Positions 9,692 through 18,861 of a stretch of DNA of 64,000 nucleotides are shown here, piece by piece. The notes beneath the pieces were generated by a model that ran no database searches, was not told the DNA's origin, and worked only from the letters and a program-made list of their open reading frames with translations. Location: the NCBI GenBank assembly GCA_002633185.1, contig NWBM01000002.1, forward strand, positions 626,832-690,831, written 5' to 3'. The stretch comes from Lachnospiraceae bacterium Phil5 (lineage in GTDB: Bacteria > Bacillota > Clostridia > TANB77 > CAG-508). A program made the position numbers and the translations under genes. Numbering within the stretch: position 1 is the first letter of the stretch; every line of letters starts with the position of its first letter.

Positions 9692-9988
9692 ATGACAAAT
9701 ATAGATAAAAATACACCAGCTAGTGAATTAACTATTGGTGGTACAATTTATGAAGCTGGTAATGCTCGTGAGTTTAAAACTGGTGACTGGAGAAGTGTTA
9801 GACCAGTTTTCTACAGCGATAAGTGTAAACAATGTGGATTATGCTTCCCTGTTTGCCCTGATGATGCTATTCCAGTAAATTGCGAGCAAAAAAGAGAAGA
9901 TTTTAATTTTGATTATTGTAAAGGTTGCGGTATATGTGCTAAAGTATGCCCTTTCGGTGCAATAGAGATGAAGGAGGAAAATGAATAA
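9692..9988 (+). CDS. porD: Pyruvate:ferredoxin oxidoreductase delta subunit (2x[4Fe-4S])
   Basis: 'CKQCGLCFPVCPDDAI' and 'CKGCGICAKVCPFGAI'; ATG at 9692 after GGAGAATTAAA. The track start at 9641 lies before the repeat. Confidence 0.9.
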   Translation: MTNIDKNTPASELTIGGTIYEAGNAREFKTGDWRSVRPVFYSDKCKQCGLCFPVCPDDAIPVNCEQKREDFNFDYCKGCGICAKVCPFGAIEMKEENE

Positions 9989-11169
9989 TGGGAATTAGAG
10001 AACGTTTAAGTGGTAATGAAGCTGCTGCTATTGCAATGAAACAAATTAATCCTGATGTTGTTGCAGCTTTTCCTATAACTCCATCTACTGAAATACCTCA
10101 ATATTTTTCAACTTTTGTTAGTAATGGAGAAGTTGATACTGAATTTGTTGCAGTTGAAAGTGAACATAGTGCTATGACAGCATGTATTGGTGCTGAAGCT
10201 GCTGGAGCAAGAGCTATGACAGCAACATCTGCAAATGGTCTTTCATTTATGTGGGAGCAAATCTATATTGCCTCTTCCCTACGTTTACCAATTGTTATGT
10301 CTTTGGTAAACCGTGCTGTATCTGGACCTTTAAATATTAATAATGATCATTCAGATGCAATGGGTGTTAGAGATGCTGGATGGATTATGCTATTTAGTGA
10401 AAGCAACCAAGAGGCTTATGATAACTTACTTATGGCACATAGAATTGCTGAGCACAAAGATGTTCAATTACCTTTAATGGTATGCCAAGATGGATTTATT
10501 ACATCTCACTCAATTGAAAATATTGAATTACTTGAAGATGATAAAGTAAAATCATTTATTGGTGAATATAAACCAGAACACTACTTGTTAAATAGAGATG
10601 AGCCAATTGCTGTTGGTCCATTAGATGTACAAGCATATTTATTTGAACATAAATATCAACAAGCTGAAGCTATGAGAAATGCTAAAAAAGTTATAGCTGA
10701 AGTTTCAAAAGATTTTGAAGAATTAACAGGAAGAAAATACTCTTTCTTTGAAGAATATAAACTAGATGACGCAGAAATTGCTATAGTTTGTATGAACTCT
10801 ACTGCAGGTACAACTAAATTTGTTGTAGATGAACTTCGTAGCAAAGGTATTAAAGCAGGATTATTAAAAATTCGTATGTTTAGACCTTTCCCTTCTGAAG
10901 AAATTGCAAAAGCATTATCACATTTAAAAGCTGTTGCAGTACTTGATAAATCAGACTCTTTAAATGGAGCTGGTGGAGCATTATTCGAAGATATTACATC
11001 TGCAATGTACACAAATAAAGCACAAGTACCTGTTATAAACTATGTTTATGGTATTGGTGGACGTGATACTACATCTACAGATATTGAAAGTGTATATACA
11101 GATTTAGCTGAAATTGCAACAAATGGTGGAACAAACGATTTCTACAGATATTTAGGACTTAGAAAATAA
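9988..11169 (+). CDS. porA: Pyruvate:ferredoxin oxidoreductase alpha subunit
   Basis: 'GNEAAAIAMKQINPDVVAAFPITPSTEI', TAATG overlap with porD. Confidence 0.92.
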   Translation: MGIRERLSGNEAAAIAMKQINPDVVAAFPITPSTEIPQYFSTFVSNGEVDTEFVAVESEHSAMTACIGAEAAGARAMTATSANGLSFMWEQIYIASSLRLPIVMSLVNRAVSGPLNINNDHSDAMGVRDAGWIMLFSESNQEAYDNLLMAHRIAEHKDVQLPLMVCQDGFITSHSIENIELLEDDKVKSFIGEYKPEHYLLNRDEPIAVGPLDVQAYLFEHKYQQAEAMRNAKKVIAEVSKDFEELTGRKYSFFEEYKLDDAEIAIVCMNSTAGTTKFVVDELRSKGIKAGLLKIRMFRPFPSEEIAKALSHLKAVAVLDKSDSLNGAGGALFEDITSAMYTNKAQVPVINYVYGIGGRDTTSTDIESVYTDLAEIATNGGTNDFYRYLGLRK

Positions 11170-11197
11170 TAGATTTTAAGGAAGGAGATTTTTTAAA

Positions 11198-12148
11198 ATG
11201 GCATATAATTTAAAAGAAATAATGGCTACAAAACCAGCAAGATTTACAGCTGGACACAGAATGTGTGCTGGATGTGGTGCTCCTGTGATTGGAAGAACAG
11301 TTTTAAGAGCATTAAAAAATGAAGACCACGCAGTTGTATCTTGTGCAACAGGATGTATGGAGGTTTCAACTTTCATCTATCCATATACATCATGGACAGA
11401 TTCATTTATACATACAGCATTTGAGTGTGCTGCAGCTAATACATCTGGTGTTGAAGCAGCTTACAAATCACTTAAAAAACAAGGGAAACTTTCTAGCAAA
11501 GGTGAAACAAAATTCATCACTTTCGGTGGAGATGGTGGAACTTATGATATAGGACTTCAAAGTTTATCTGGTGCTATGGAAAGAGGCACAGACATGGTAT
11601 ATGTATGTTATGATAATGGTGCATACATGAACACAGGAACACAACGTTCTAGTGCTACACCAAAATTTGCAGATACAACAACAAGTCCTGCAGGAAAAGT
11701 AATTCCTGGAAAAATGCAATCTAGAAAAGACTTAACAAAAATAATGGTTGGACATCATATTCCATATGTTGCACAAAGTATTGCAATAAATAATTTTAAA
11801 GATTTATATGAAAAATCTGAAAAAGCAATTTATACAGAAGGACCTGCATTCTTAAATGTCTTATCACCATGTCCAAGAGGATGGGGTTACCCTTCAGAAG
11901 ATATGATGGAATTAAATAAACTTGCTGTTGAAACATGTTACTGGCCTTTATATGAAGTAATAGATGGTAGATATGTTATAAACTATAAACCAGCTAACAA
12001 GAAACCAATTGAAGAATTCCTACGCCCACAAAGACGTTTTAAACACATGTTTAAACCAGGAAATGAATGGATGATTCAAGAATTCCAAGCTGAAGTTGAT
12101 AAAAGATGGCAAGAATTATTGGATTTAGAGGAACTTACTAATAAGTAG
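11198..12148 (+). CDS. porB: Pyruvate:ferredoxin oxidoreductase beta subunit (TPP-binding)
   Basis: 'HRMCAGCGAPVIGR', 'FGGDGGTYDIGLQSLSGAMERG' TPP motif. Confidence 0.92.
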   Translation: MAYNLKEIMATKPARFTAGHRMCAGCGAPVIGRTVLRALKNEDHAVVSCATGCMEVSTFIYPYTSWTDSFIHTAFECAAANTSGVEAAYKSLKKQGKLSSKGETKFITFGGDGGTYDIGLQSLSGAMERGTDMVYVCYDNGAYMNTGTQRSSATPKFADTTTSPAGKVIPGKMQSRKDLTKIMVGHHIPYVAQSIAINNFKDLYEKSEKAIYTEGPAFLNVLSPCPRGWGYPSEDMMELNKLAVETCYWPLYEVIDGRYVINYKPANKKPIEEFLRPQRRFKHMFKPGNEWMIQEFQAEVDKRWQELLDLEELTNK

Positions 12149-12158
12149 ATTTTGGAAG

Positions 12159-12188
12159 AGTTTTTTGGGGACACCTCCAAAAAACATC
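12159..12188 (-). repeat. Family A element, copy A2
   Basis: AGTTTTTTGGGGACACCTCCAAAAAACATC (reverse complement of consensus), directly downstream of porB. Confidence 0.85.
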
Positions 12189-12202
12189 TAGATTAAAAAT
12201 CG

Positions 12203-12232
12203 AAAAAAGCAGGATTGTTAACCTGCTTTTTT
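12203..12232. terminator. Bidirectional intrinsic terminator between convergent porB and the symporter gene
   Basis: AAAAAAGCAGG-ATTGTTAA-CCTGCTTTTTT. Confidence 0.85.
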
Positions 12233-12244
12233 ACTTTTTATTAT

Positions 12245-13525
12245 TTAAGATGTTTTTTGGAGGTGTCCCAAAAAATCTTTTCCATCTACCATTCTACCTA
12301 CTAGCATACTTGATGCTGTGTTTCCAGTAACATTTAACATTGTTGCTGGTGAATCTATTATTGTTGCTATTATTGTTAATATTGGAAGTGCTGCAACTGG
12401 GTAGCCTAGCATTGTTATAATCATCATTTCTGAAATTGTTCCTCCGCCTATTGGCACTGCACTTACTAATAATGTTGCAAGTAATCCTACTATTATAATC
12501 TGTGCAATTCCTGATGGGCTTGCAATATTTGTTCCGAATAAACATACTAAAAACATTATTTTAAATACTGTTCCTATTATTGAACCATCTTTATGGAAGC
12601 TTGTTCCTAGTGGGATAACTGTTTCCGCTATATCATCACTTACTCCCATTTTTCTACTTGCTTCTGTATTTCCTGGAATACATGCTGCTGATGAACATGT
12701 TGCAATTGATGTTACTGTTGGATCTATTATATTTCTCCAAAATACTTTTATACCTTTTTTTCCTCCTGCAATAAATGCATATAGTGTATATATAACTATA
12801 TAAAATGCGACTGCAACGGCTAAATAAATTACAAAAGTTTTTACATATCCTATTGCTATGCTCTCTCCAAAAGTTCCCACTAATACTGCAAAATAGCATC
12901 CAAGTCCTATTGGTGCATAATATGTTATTAATTGAAGTACTTTCATTACTACTTCATTTGCTGAAATTAACACTCTTTCAAATGGCTTAGCAGACTCCCC
13001 TGCCATACGCATTGCAATTCCAAACAGAATTGAGAAAATCATTACTGCTAATAAATTTTGTCTTGAAAATAATCCTGAAAAATCTGTAACAGTTATTGCC
13101 TCAACTGTTCTATCTAAAATAGTTTTCTCTTCTTCAGAACTTTTTTCAGATTCTTCTTCACTGCTTTCTTCAGCAAAACTAGACTTTATTGCCTCTGTAT
13201 CTTTTGGTTCAACTAATTTTATAAAATATGTACTTGCTATTCCCACTAAAACTGCAATAATTGATGTTATTATTATTACAAAAATTGTTGATCCCATAAT
13301 TTTACCTAATCTTTTAGGTGATTTCATTTTTGAAATTGATGTTGAAATTGTTAAAAATACTAGTGGTATTATAATTACAAACATTAAATTGATAAATATA
13401 TCTCCTAATGGTTTTACTACTTTTGTTTGCTCCTTATAAATTAATCCAAAAATTGCTCCTATAATTATAGATGCCAATAGTATTATAGTTTGTCTATAAT
13501 TCTTCCAAAAAATCTTCATACACAA
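12245..13525 (-). CDS. Dicarboxylate/amino acid:cation symporter (DAACS family)
   Basis: Multi-TM; 'FINLMFVIIIPLVFLTISTSI', 'ATCSSAACIPGNTEASRKMGV...PLGTSFHKDGS', 'GGGTISEMMI'. C-terminal codons are repeat-derived. Confidence 0.88.
   Translation of the reverse strand: MCMKIFWKNYRQTIILLASIIIGAIFGLIYKEQTKVVKPLGDIFINLMFVIIIPLVFLTISTSISKMKSPKRLGKIMGSTIFVIIITSIIAVLVGIASTYFIKLVEPKDTEAIKSSFAEESSEEESEKSSEEEKTILDRTVEAITVTDFSGLFSRQNLLAVMIFSILFGIAMRMAGESAKPFERVLISANEVVMKVLQLITYYAPIGLGCYFAVLVGTFGESIAIGYVKTFVIYLAVAVAFYIVIYTLYAFIAGGKKGIKVFWRNIIDPTVTSIATCSSAACIPGNTEASRKMGVSDDIAETVIPLGTSFHKDGSIIGTVFKIMFLVCLFGTNIASPSGIAQIIIVGLLATLLVSAVPIGGGTISEMMIITMLGYPVAALPILTIIATIIDSPATMLNVTGNTASSMLVGRMVDGKDFLGHLQKTS
12249..12278 (+). 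repeat. Family A element, copy A3 (overlaps symporter 3' end)
   Basis: GATGTTTTTTGGAGGTGTCCCAAAAAATCT exact consensus. Confidence 0.9.
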
Positions 13526-13635
13526 CTCCCCTTTCTCATTTGTGTATATATGCTTTATTTCTTAGACACTCATAAAATTCAAAACGCGCTTAACCTGTAC
13601 ATTATGCACAGTTCAAACGCGTCCTTTATTTTATA

Positions 13636-13809
13636 TTATTCGTCTTCAACTGGAGCAGAAACAGGACAAACTCCCGCGCATGTACCACATCCTATGCATG
13701 CATCTTTATTAATAACAAATCTTTCATCACCTTGAGATATACATCCTACTGGGCATTCAGCAGCACAAGCTCCACATGAAATACAATTTTCTGTAATTTT
13801 ATATGCCAT
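13636..13809 (-). CDS. 2[4Fe-4S] ferredoxin, 57 aa (absent from the ORF track)
   Basis: Reverse complement translates MAYKITENCISCGACAAECPVGCISQGDERFVINKDACIGCGTCAGVCPVSAPVEDE*; two CxxCxxCxxxCP motifs; upstream GGTGGTGAT RBS. Confidence 0.95.
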   Translation of the reverse strand: MAYKITENCISCGACAAECPVGCISQGDERFVINKDACIGCGTCAGVCPVSAPVEDE

Positions 13810-13872
13810 TACAAATCACCACCTTTCAGTTTTATTTCAATATTATAACTGTTCAAATATTATCATTACAAA

Positions 13873-14790
13873 TTAAATATCTTCACTACTATTCTTAGTA
13901 TCCATTTTTTCAAGTTTTTCTAATTCTTGAAGTTCTTTCATATTTTCTGCTTCTTCAGGATCAATTTGTTTGCTAGCAATATTTTTAATTATTTTTACCT
14001 CTGAAGCTGGATATTTTTTATAATAGAATTCGTCACCATCTTTGAATTTTATTTTAACAATTTCTTTAAGAATTTCCACGTTGTCTACAACGCCTTCTCC
14101 TTCATCAGTTTTAACAATTGCCCCTACTTTTGGAAGATGATTTAATTTATCTTCATATGCTTCTTGTTCATATTTCAAACAACACATTAATCTTCCACAG
14201 TTTCCTGAGATTTTTGATGGATTTAGTGCAATATTTTGTTCTTTTGCCATTTTTATAGAAACTGTTTCAAAGTTTCCTAAAAACGAACAACAACATAATT
14301 CTCTACCGCAAACTCCGTTTCCACCAATTCTTCTAACTTCATCTCGTACGCCTATTTGTCGTAATTCAATTCTTGTTTTAAAAATACTTGCTAGTTCTTT
14401 AACTAACTCTCTAAAATCTATTCTACCATCTGCTGTGAAATAAAATAATATTTTGCTTCCATCAAATTTATATTCAACACCTGTTAGCTTCATATCTAAA
14501 TTATTTTTTTGAATTTTTTCTTCACATATTTTTAATGCTTCAGCCTCTTTTGATTTATAGTAATCTCTATTTTTTAAATCTAATGATGTAGCAATTCTTA
14601 CAACTTTTTTTAATGGAGTTGTTATTTTTTCGTCTGGTAATTCCCTGTTTGGAACTACTACTTCTCCAAGTTCATCCCCCATTGCAGTTTCAACAACTAC
14701 CATATCATTCATTTTTATTTGTAAATTTTTCGGATCAAAAAAATATATTTTTCCTGGTTTCTTAAATCTGACTCCAATTATTTTTTTCAT
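13873..14790 (-). CDS. ricT: PSP1 domain protein, RicT/YaaT-like
   Basis: 'GGNGVCGRELCCCSFLGNFETVSIKMAKEQNIALNPSKISGNCGRLMCCLKYE'; adjacent to holB as in other Firmicutes. Confidence 0.9.
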   Translation of the reverse strand: MKKIIGVRFKKPGKIYFFDPKNLQIKMNDMVVVETAMGDELGEVVVPNRELPDEKITTPLKKVVRIATSLDLKNRDYYKSKEAEALKICEEKIQKNNLDMKLTGVEYKFDGSKILFYFTADGRIDFRELVKELASIFKTRIELRQIGVRDEVRRIGGNGVCGRELCCCSFLGNFETVSIKMAKEQNIALNPSKISGNCGRLMCCLKYEQEAYEDKLNHLPKVGAIVKTDEGEGVVDNVEILKEIVKIKFKDGDEFYYKKYPASEVKIIKNIASKQIDPEEAENMKELQELEKLEKMDTKNSSEDI

Positions 14791-15700
14791 TAATCTCCTC
14801 CCACATATTAAAAAGCAATCTGTCTATTGTCATATCATAATTTGCATTTGCATTTAAACGTTGCTTTGTTTCTTCTACTAATTTTATAGAATTTATATAC
14901 TTTAAATTATTAACATTTTCTTTTGCAAAATTATATAATATAACATTCATATATTCTAAATAATCCATTATATTATCTTTATTTTTATACATAATTTCAG
15001 ATTGCTTTAGCATTGCAGTTAGTGTATTATTCATATTTTTCATTATATTTTCTACTTTATTATATTCATCATTTTTTTCATTCACTTGAATACATTTTCC
15101 AATGCTTCCATCGCATAATTTTAAAATATTTTTGCTTACATTTTCCATTGAGCAATTATTTTTTAAATATTTTCCTATTTCATTATCTGAAATTTTTTGG
15201 AATTGAAGTTTCATACATCTTGATTTTATTGTTGTTAGCATTTTACTTTCATTACTAACAATTAATATAATTACAATGTATTCTGGTGGCTCTTCTAAAG
15301 TTTTTAATAAACAGTTTTGAGCCTCTTTTGTCATTAAATCTGCATCATTTATTACATAAACTTTTTTATGTGAGATAATAGGTTTTTCAATTATTTTATT
15401 TTGCATTTCTCTTATTTGTTCTATTTTTAATGTTCTACCATCTGGCTCAATGTATTTGTAATCTGGATTATTATTTTCTCCTTCAAATTCTATACACGAT
15501 TTGCATTTTCCACATTCTCTTGAATTATGTATATCAAAATTCTCACACAAAATCATTTTGGCAAATTGTTCTGCAATTATTTTTTTTCCGATACCTTCAT
15601 TTCCAATAAACATATAGCTATGTAAAATTGTTTTATTTCTTAAAGATTTTAATAAAATTTCTTTAGCTTTTTTATTTCCAATTATATCTTTAAATTCCAC
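14762..15700 (-). CDS. holB: DNA polymerase III delta-prime subunit
   Basis: 'DIIGNKKAKEILLKSL...HSYMFIGNEGIGKKIIA', zinc motif CGKCKSC, 'KTLEEPPEYIVIIL'. Confidence 0.85.
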   Translation of the reverse strand: MEFKDIIGNKKAKEILLKSLRNKTILHSYMFIGNEGIGKKIIAEQFAKMILCENFDIHNSRECGKCKSCIEFEGENNNPDYKYIEPDGRTLKIEQIREMQNKIIEKPIISHKKVYVINDADLMTKEAQNCLLKTLEEPPEYIVIILIVSNESKMLTTIKSRCMKLQFQKISDNEIGKYLKNNCSMENVSKNILKLCDGSIGKCIQVNEKNDEYNKVENIMKNMNNTLTAMLKQSEIMYKNKDNIMDYLEYMNVILYNFAKENVNNLKYINSIKLVEETKQRLNANANYDMTIDRLLFNMWEEINEKNNWSQI

Positions 15701-15750
15701 AATTTCACCACCATTTTATTTTGCTTGTAATTTTATTTTTCTTACAATTT

Positions 15751-16413
15751 TTATTTAGCTACCAAACCGCCTATTTTATTTAATGGCCAAAATCTACATA
15801 CAGCAACACTTTCAATTTTTTTAACTGGAATACATCCAAAAAATCTACTATCTTTTGAACCTGGTCTATTGTCTCCTAGAACATATACACAATTTTCTGG
15901 TACTACAATATCTGTGTATAAACCTCCCATAGACTCTGTAATTACTGTATCTTGTAAGTAATCTTCTTGTAATTTTTCACCATTTATATAAACTGCGCCT
16001 TCTTTTATTTCAACATGTTCACCTGGAAGACCTATTACTCTTTTTATATAACTTACTTTTCCTATTTCCAAAACATTGTATATAAATTTAGTAATAATAT
16101 TTCCTGGTTCATATTCATATGGTGCAACTGGGTTTGATAAATCAACATGATTTAAATCTAATGCTGTTGTTCCTTTTGCTGTGTTTGGAGCTTCAAATGT
16201 AATAACTTCTCCTCTTTTTGGTAATTTATTAAAATTTGCTTCCCATTTATTTAACCATAATCTTTCATTTTGTTTTAATGTTGGATACATTGATTCTTGT
16301 TTTACTACTGTTGGAACTCCAATAAATGTTTTTATTAAAAGAACGATTATTACTGCAATTACAATACAATATACCCATTCCATAATTTCTTTTGTCTTGC
16401 TTTTATTCTCCAT
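15751..16413 (-). CDS. lepB: Signal peptidase I
   Basis: 'VKQESMYPTLKQNERLWLNK', 'YIKRVIGLPGEHVEI', 'VLGDNRPGSKDSRFFG'. Confidence 0.92.
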   Translation of the reverse strand: MENKSKTKEIMEWVYCIVIAVIIVLLIKTFIGVPTVVKQESMYPTLKQNERLWLNKWEANFNKLPKRGEVITFEAPNTAKGTTALDLNHVDLSNPVAPYEYEPGNIITKFIYNVLEIGKVSYIKRVIGLPGEHVEIKEGAVYINGEKLQEDYLQDTVITESMGGLYTDIVVPENCVYVLGDNRPGSKDSRFFGCIPVKKIESVAVCRFWPLNKIGGLVAK

Positions 16414-16467
16414 TTTAATTAGAACTTCCCTTCTATTATTTTTTATATTATTATCTTCAGTAACATT

Positions 16468-17889
16468 TTATTTTTTCGTTGGAACTCTAATAACAACTTC
16501 TGTTCCTTTTCCAAGTTCACTCTTAATATCTATGCTTCCATTGTTTTGATCTAGTATTTCTTTTGCAATTGATAATCCTAAACCAGTTCCTCCAAGTTCA
16601 CGGCTACGAGCTTTATCTACTCTGTAAAATCTTTCGAATATTCTAGATAAATCTTCTTCAGGAATTCCAATTCCATTATCAATTATTTTTATGTATGCAT
16701 CATTATAAACAAATCCAACATAGATTTTTATTATTCCACCTTCTTTAGTATATTTTATACTGTTTGTAAGAATGTTTAAAACAACTCTTTCAATTCCAGA
16801 TTTATCTGCATATACTAGTGGAACATTTGCTGTAACTAGGTTTTCGACTTTATGATGTTTTTTATTAATTTCAATTTCAAGTTTTTCTTGACATTTTTTA
16901 ACAAGGTCACCTAAATCAAATTCAGTTTTTTCTTGTTTAACAGTATTGTTATCATATCTAGAAAGTGCTAATAAATCTGTTACTAATTTAGCCATTCTTC
17001 TTGCTTCTGATGCTATAACACCTAGAAATTTATTTTTTGTTACATCATCATATTCACCCTCTAATAATGTGTCTGCATAACCCATTATTGATGTAATTGG
17101 TGTTTTCAATTCGTGTGATACATCTGCAACAAATTCTTTTCTCATGTTGTCTAATTTAACATGTTCTGTTATATCTTGAATAACTGCAATAACACCTGCT
17201 GGTTTTTGATTATTATCTTTATATGGAACAAATAATAAATTTATGTATTTATCACCAACATTTATTTTTCTGTCTGATGATGTCCAATCCTCTAAGTATA
17301 TTATTTTTTCTAAATTGATTCCTACATCAAATTTATCAAATACTTTTTCAAATGTGTCATCATCTTTTGATAAATCTAATAATCTTTCTGCAGCAATGTT
17401 TTTGTGTGTTACTTGTCCTTCTAAATTGAAAGCAACAATACCATCTGTCATGTGTAATAATATTGCTTCTATTTGCATTTTTTGTTTATCAACATCTTTT
17501 AAATGCTCTTTTAATTCTAGTGTTGCATCATTTAACGCTGTTGTTAATTCATCGCTTTGTTTTCCATTCGGCAATATTTTTTCTTTGTCATTACCTTCTG
17601 TAACCATTTTTCCAGCATCTTTTACAATACTAATCATTGCTTGTTTTGTTTTATTTTTTAATATTGTGCTAAATATAATAAATATTGCTATAAATAATGC
17701 AATTGTAATTAATAAATATCTTTTTGTAATATCTACAATTTGTGCTGTCTCTTGTATTACTGAAATATTTTTAATGTAAATAAATCCTACTAGTCCTATT
17801 ACTATTATTCCTAATAAAATAAAAATAACTGTTAATTTGTTTTGAATTGATTTCATGTCTAAAGTACCTTCCCCTATTAATTTTTTCAT
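16468..17889 (-). CDS. Sensor histidine kinase (WalK/PhoR-like: PAS, HisKA, HATPase_c)
   Basis: 'FVADVSHELKTPITSIMGYADTLLEGE', N/G1/F/G2 boxes 'GIGIPEEDLSRIFERFYRVDKARSRELGGTGLGLSIAKEI'. Confidence 0.9.
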   Translation of the reverse strand: MKKLIGEGTLDMKSIQNKLTVIFILLGIIVIGLVGFIYIKNISVIQETAQIVDITKRYLLITIALFIAIFIIFSTILKNKTKQAMISIVKDAGKMVTEGNDKEKILPNGKQSDELTTALNDATLELKEHLKDVDKQKMQIEAILLHMTDGIVAFNLEGQVTHKNIAAERLLDLSKDDDTFEKVFDKFDVGINLEKIIYLEDWTSSDRKINVGDKYINLLFVPYKDNNQKPAGVIAVIQDITEHVKLDNMRKEFVADVSHELKTPITSIMGYADTLLEGEYDDVTKNKFLGVIASEARRMAKLVTDLLALSRYDNNTVKQEKTEFDLGDLVKKCQEKLEIEINKKHHKVENLVTANVPLVYADKSGIERVVLNILTNSIKYTKEGGIIKIYVGFVYNDAYIKIIDNGIGIPEEDLSRIFERFYRVDKARSRELGGTGLGLSIAKEILDQNNGSIDIKSELGKGTEVVIRVPTKK

Positions 17890-17927
17890 TTGAATTTTAT
17901 ATTTTTTGTATTTTCTGTATATGTTGC

Positions 17928-18683
17928 CTATTTGCTTTTTTGTGTAGAAATATAATATCCTACGCTTCTTTTGGTCATAAGTATTCTTGGTGTTGATGTG
18001 TCTTTTTCAATTTTTTCTCTTATTCTTCTTACTGTAACATCAACAGTTCTTATATCACCATAATATTCATAACCCCATACTTTTTCAAGCAGAATTTCTC
18101 TTGTTATTACTTGACCTGGTTGTTTTGCAAGATATTTTAAAACTTCAAATTCTCTTAAAGTTAAATCAACAACTTCACCTCTAACCTTTACTTCGAACTT
18201 ATCTAGATTCAATGATAAGTCTCCAACTGAAATTACATTACCTTCTTGAACTTCCTGTTCTTGTTTTACTTCACCATAGTTTTCTGCATTCATATCTACT
18301 TTTCTTAAATTTGCTTTTACTCTAGCCATAAGTTCCCTAACACTGAAAGGTTTTGTTACATAGTCGTCTGCTCCTAATTCTAGACCTAGTATTTTATCTA
18401 TTTCTTCATCTTTGGCAGATAGCATAAGAATAGGCACATTTAAGCTTTGTCTTATCCTTTTGCAAACAGATAATCCATCTATCTTAGGAAGCATTATGTC
18501 CAATAAAACTAAGTCCGGTTTTTTATCTAAAGCTAGTTGAATTCCTTCTTCACCATCATTTGCTTCTATTGTTTCATATCCTTCTTTTTGTAGGTTGTAT
18601 ACCAAGATGTCAACTATTGGTTGTTCATCATCTACTATTAATATTGTTCTCTTTGGTTTAGCCTTAATCAAATTTTCCATCAA
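17928..18683 (-). CDS. OmpR/PhoB-family response regulator (WalR-like)
   Basis: Receiver 'ILIVDDEQPIVDILVYNL...DLVLLDIMLPKIDGLSVCKRIR' plus winged helix 'LTLREFEVLKYLAKQPGQVITREILLEKVWGYEYYGDIRTVDVTVRRIREKIE'. Confidence 0.92.
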   Translation of the reverse strand: MMENLIKAKPKRTILIVDDEQPIVDILVYNLQKEGYETIEANDGEEGIQLALDKKPDLVLLDIMLPKIDGLSVCKRIRQSLNVPILMLSAKDEEIDKILGLELGADDYVTKPFSVRELMARVKANLRKVDMNAENYGEVKQEQEVQEGNVISVGDLSLNLDKFEVKVRGEVVDLTLREFEVLKYLAKQPGQVITREILLEKVWGYEYYGDIRTVDVTVRRIREKIEKDTSTPRILMTKRSVGYYISTQKSK

Positions 18684-18797
18684 AAAAGCACTCCTTTTTT
18701 TAGGTTTTTATACATTTATTTATATCATATTATTTAGTAATAAACAAGCTTTTTGTTGCATTTTGTGTAGTTTTTTTGAGTATGGTTTTTGCCACAA

Positions 18798-18852
18798 TTG
18801 GGGGACTGGGTAGATTTGTGTAAAAATGAAACATTTTAACCCTGTCCCCCAA
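18798..18852. repeat. G-rich inverted-repeat hairpin, family B copy 3
   Basis: TTGGGGGACTGGGT ... ACCCTGTCCCCCAA just 3' of the glucan synthase stop. Confidence 0.7.
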
Positions 18853-18861
18853 CGTAGCAAA

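Noticed and set aside
12294-12899. Alternative minus-frame ORFs (12294-12545, 12654-12899) in the symporter gene
   Set aside because: Overlap a clear DAACS CDS in another frame; Asn/Ser-rich shadow ORFs.
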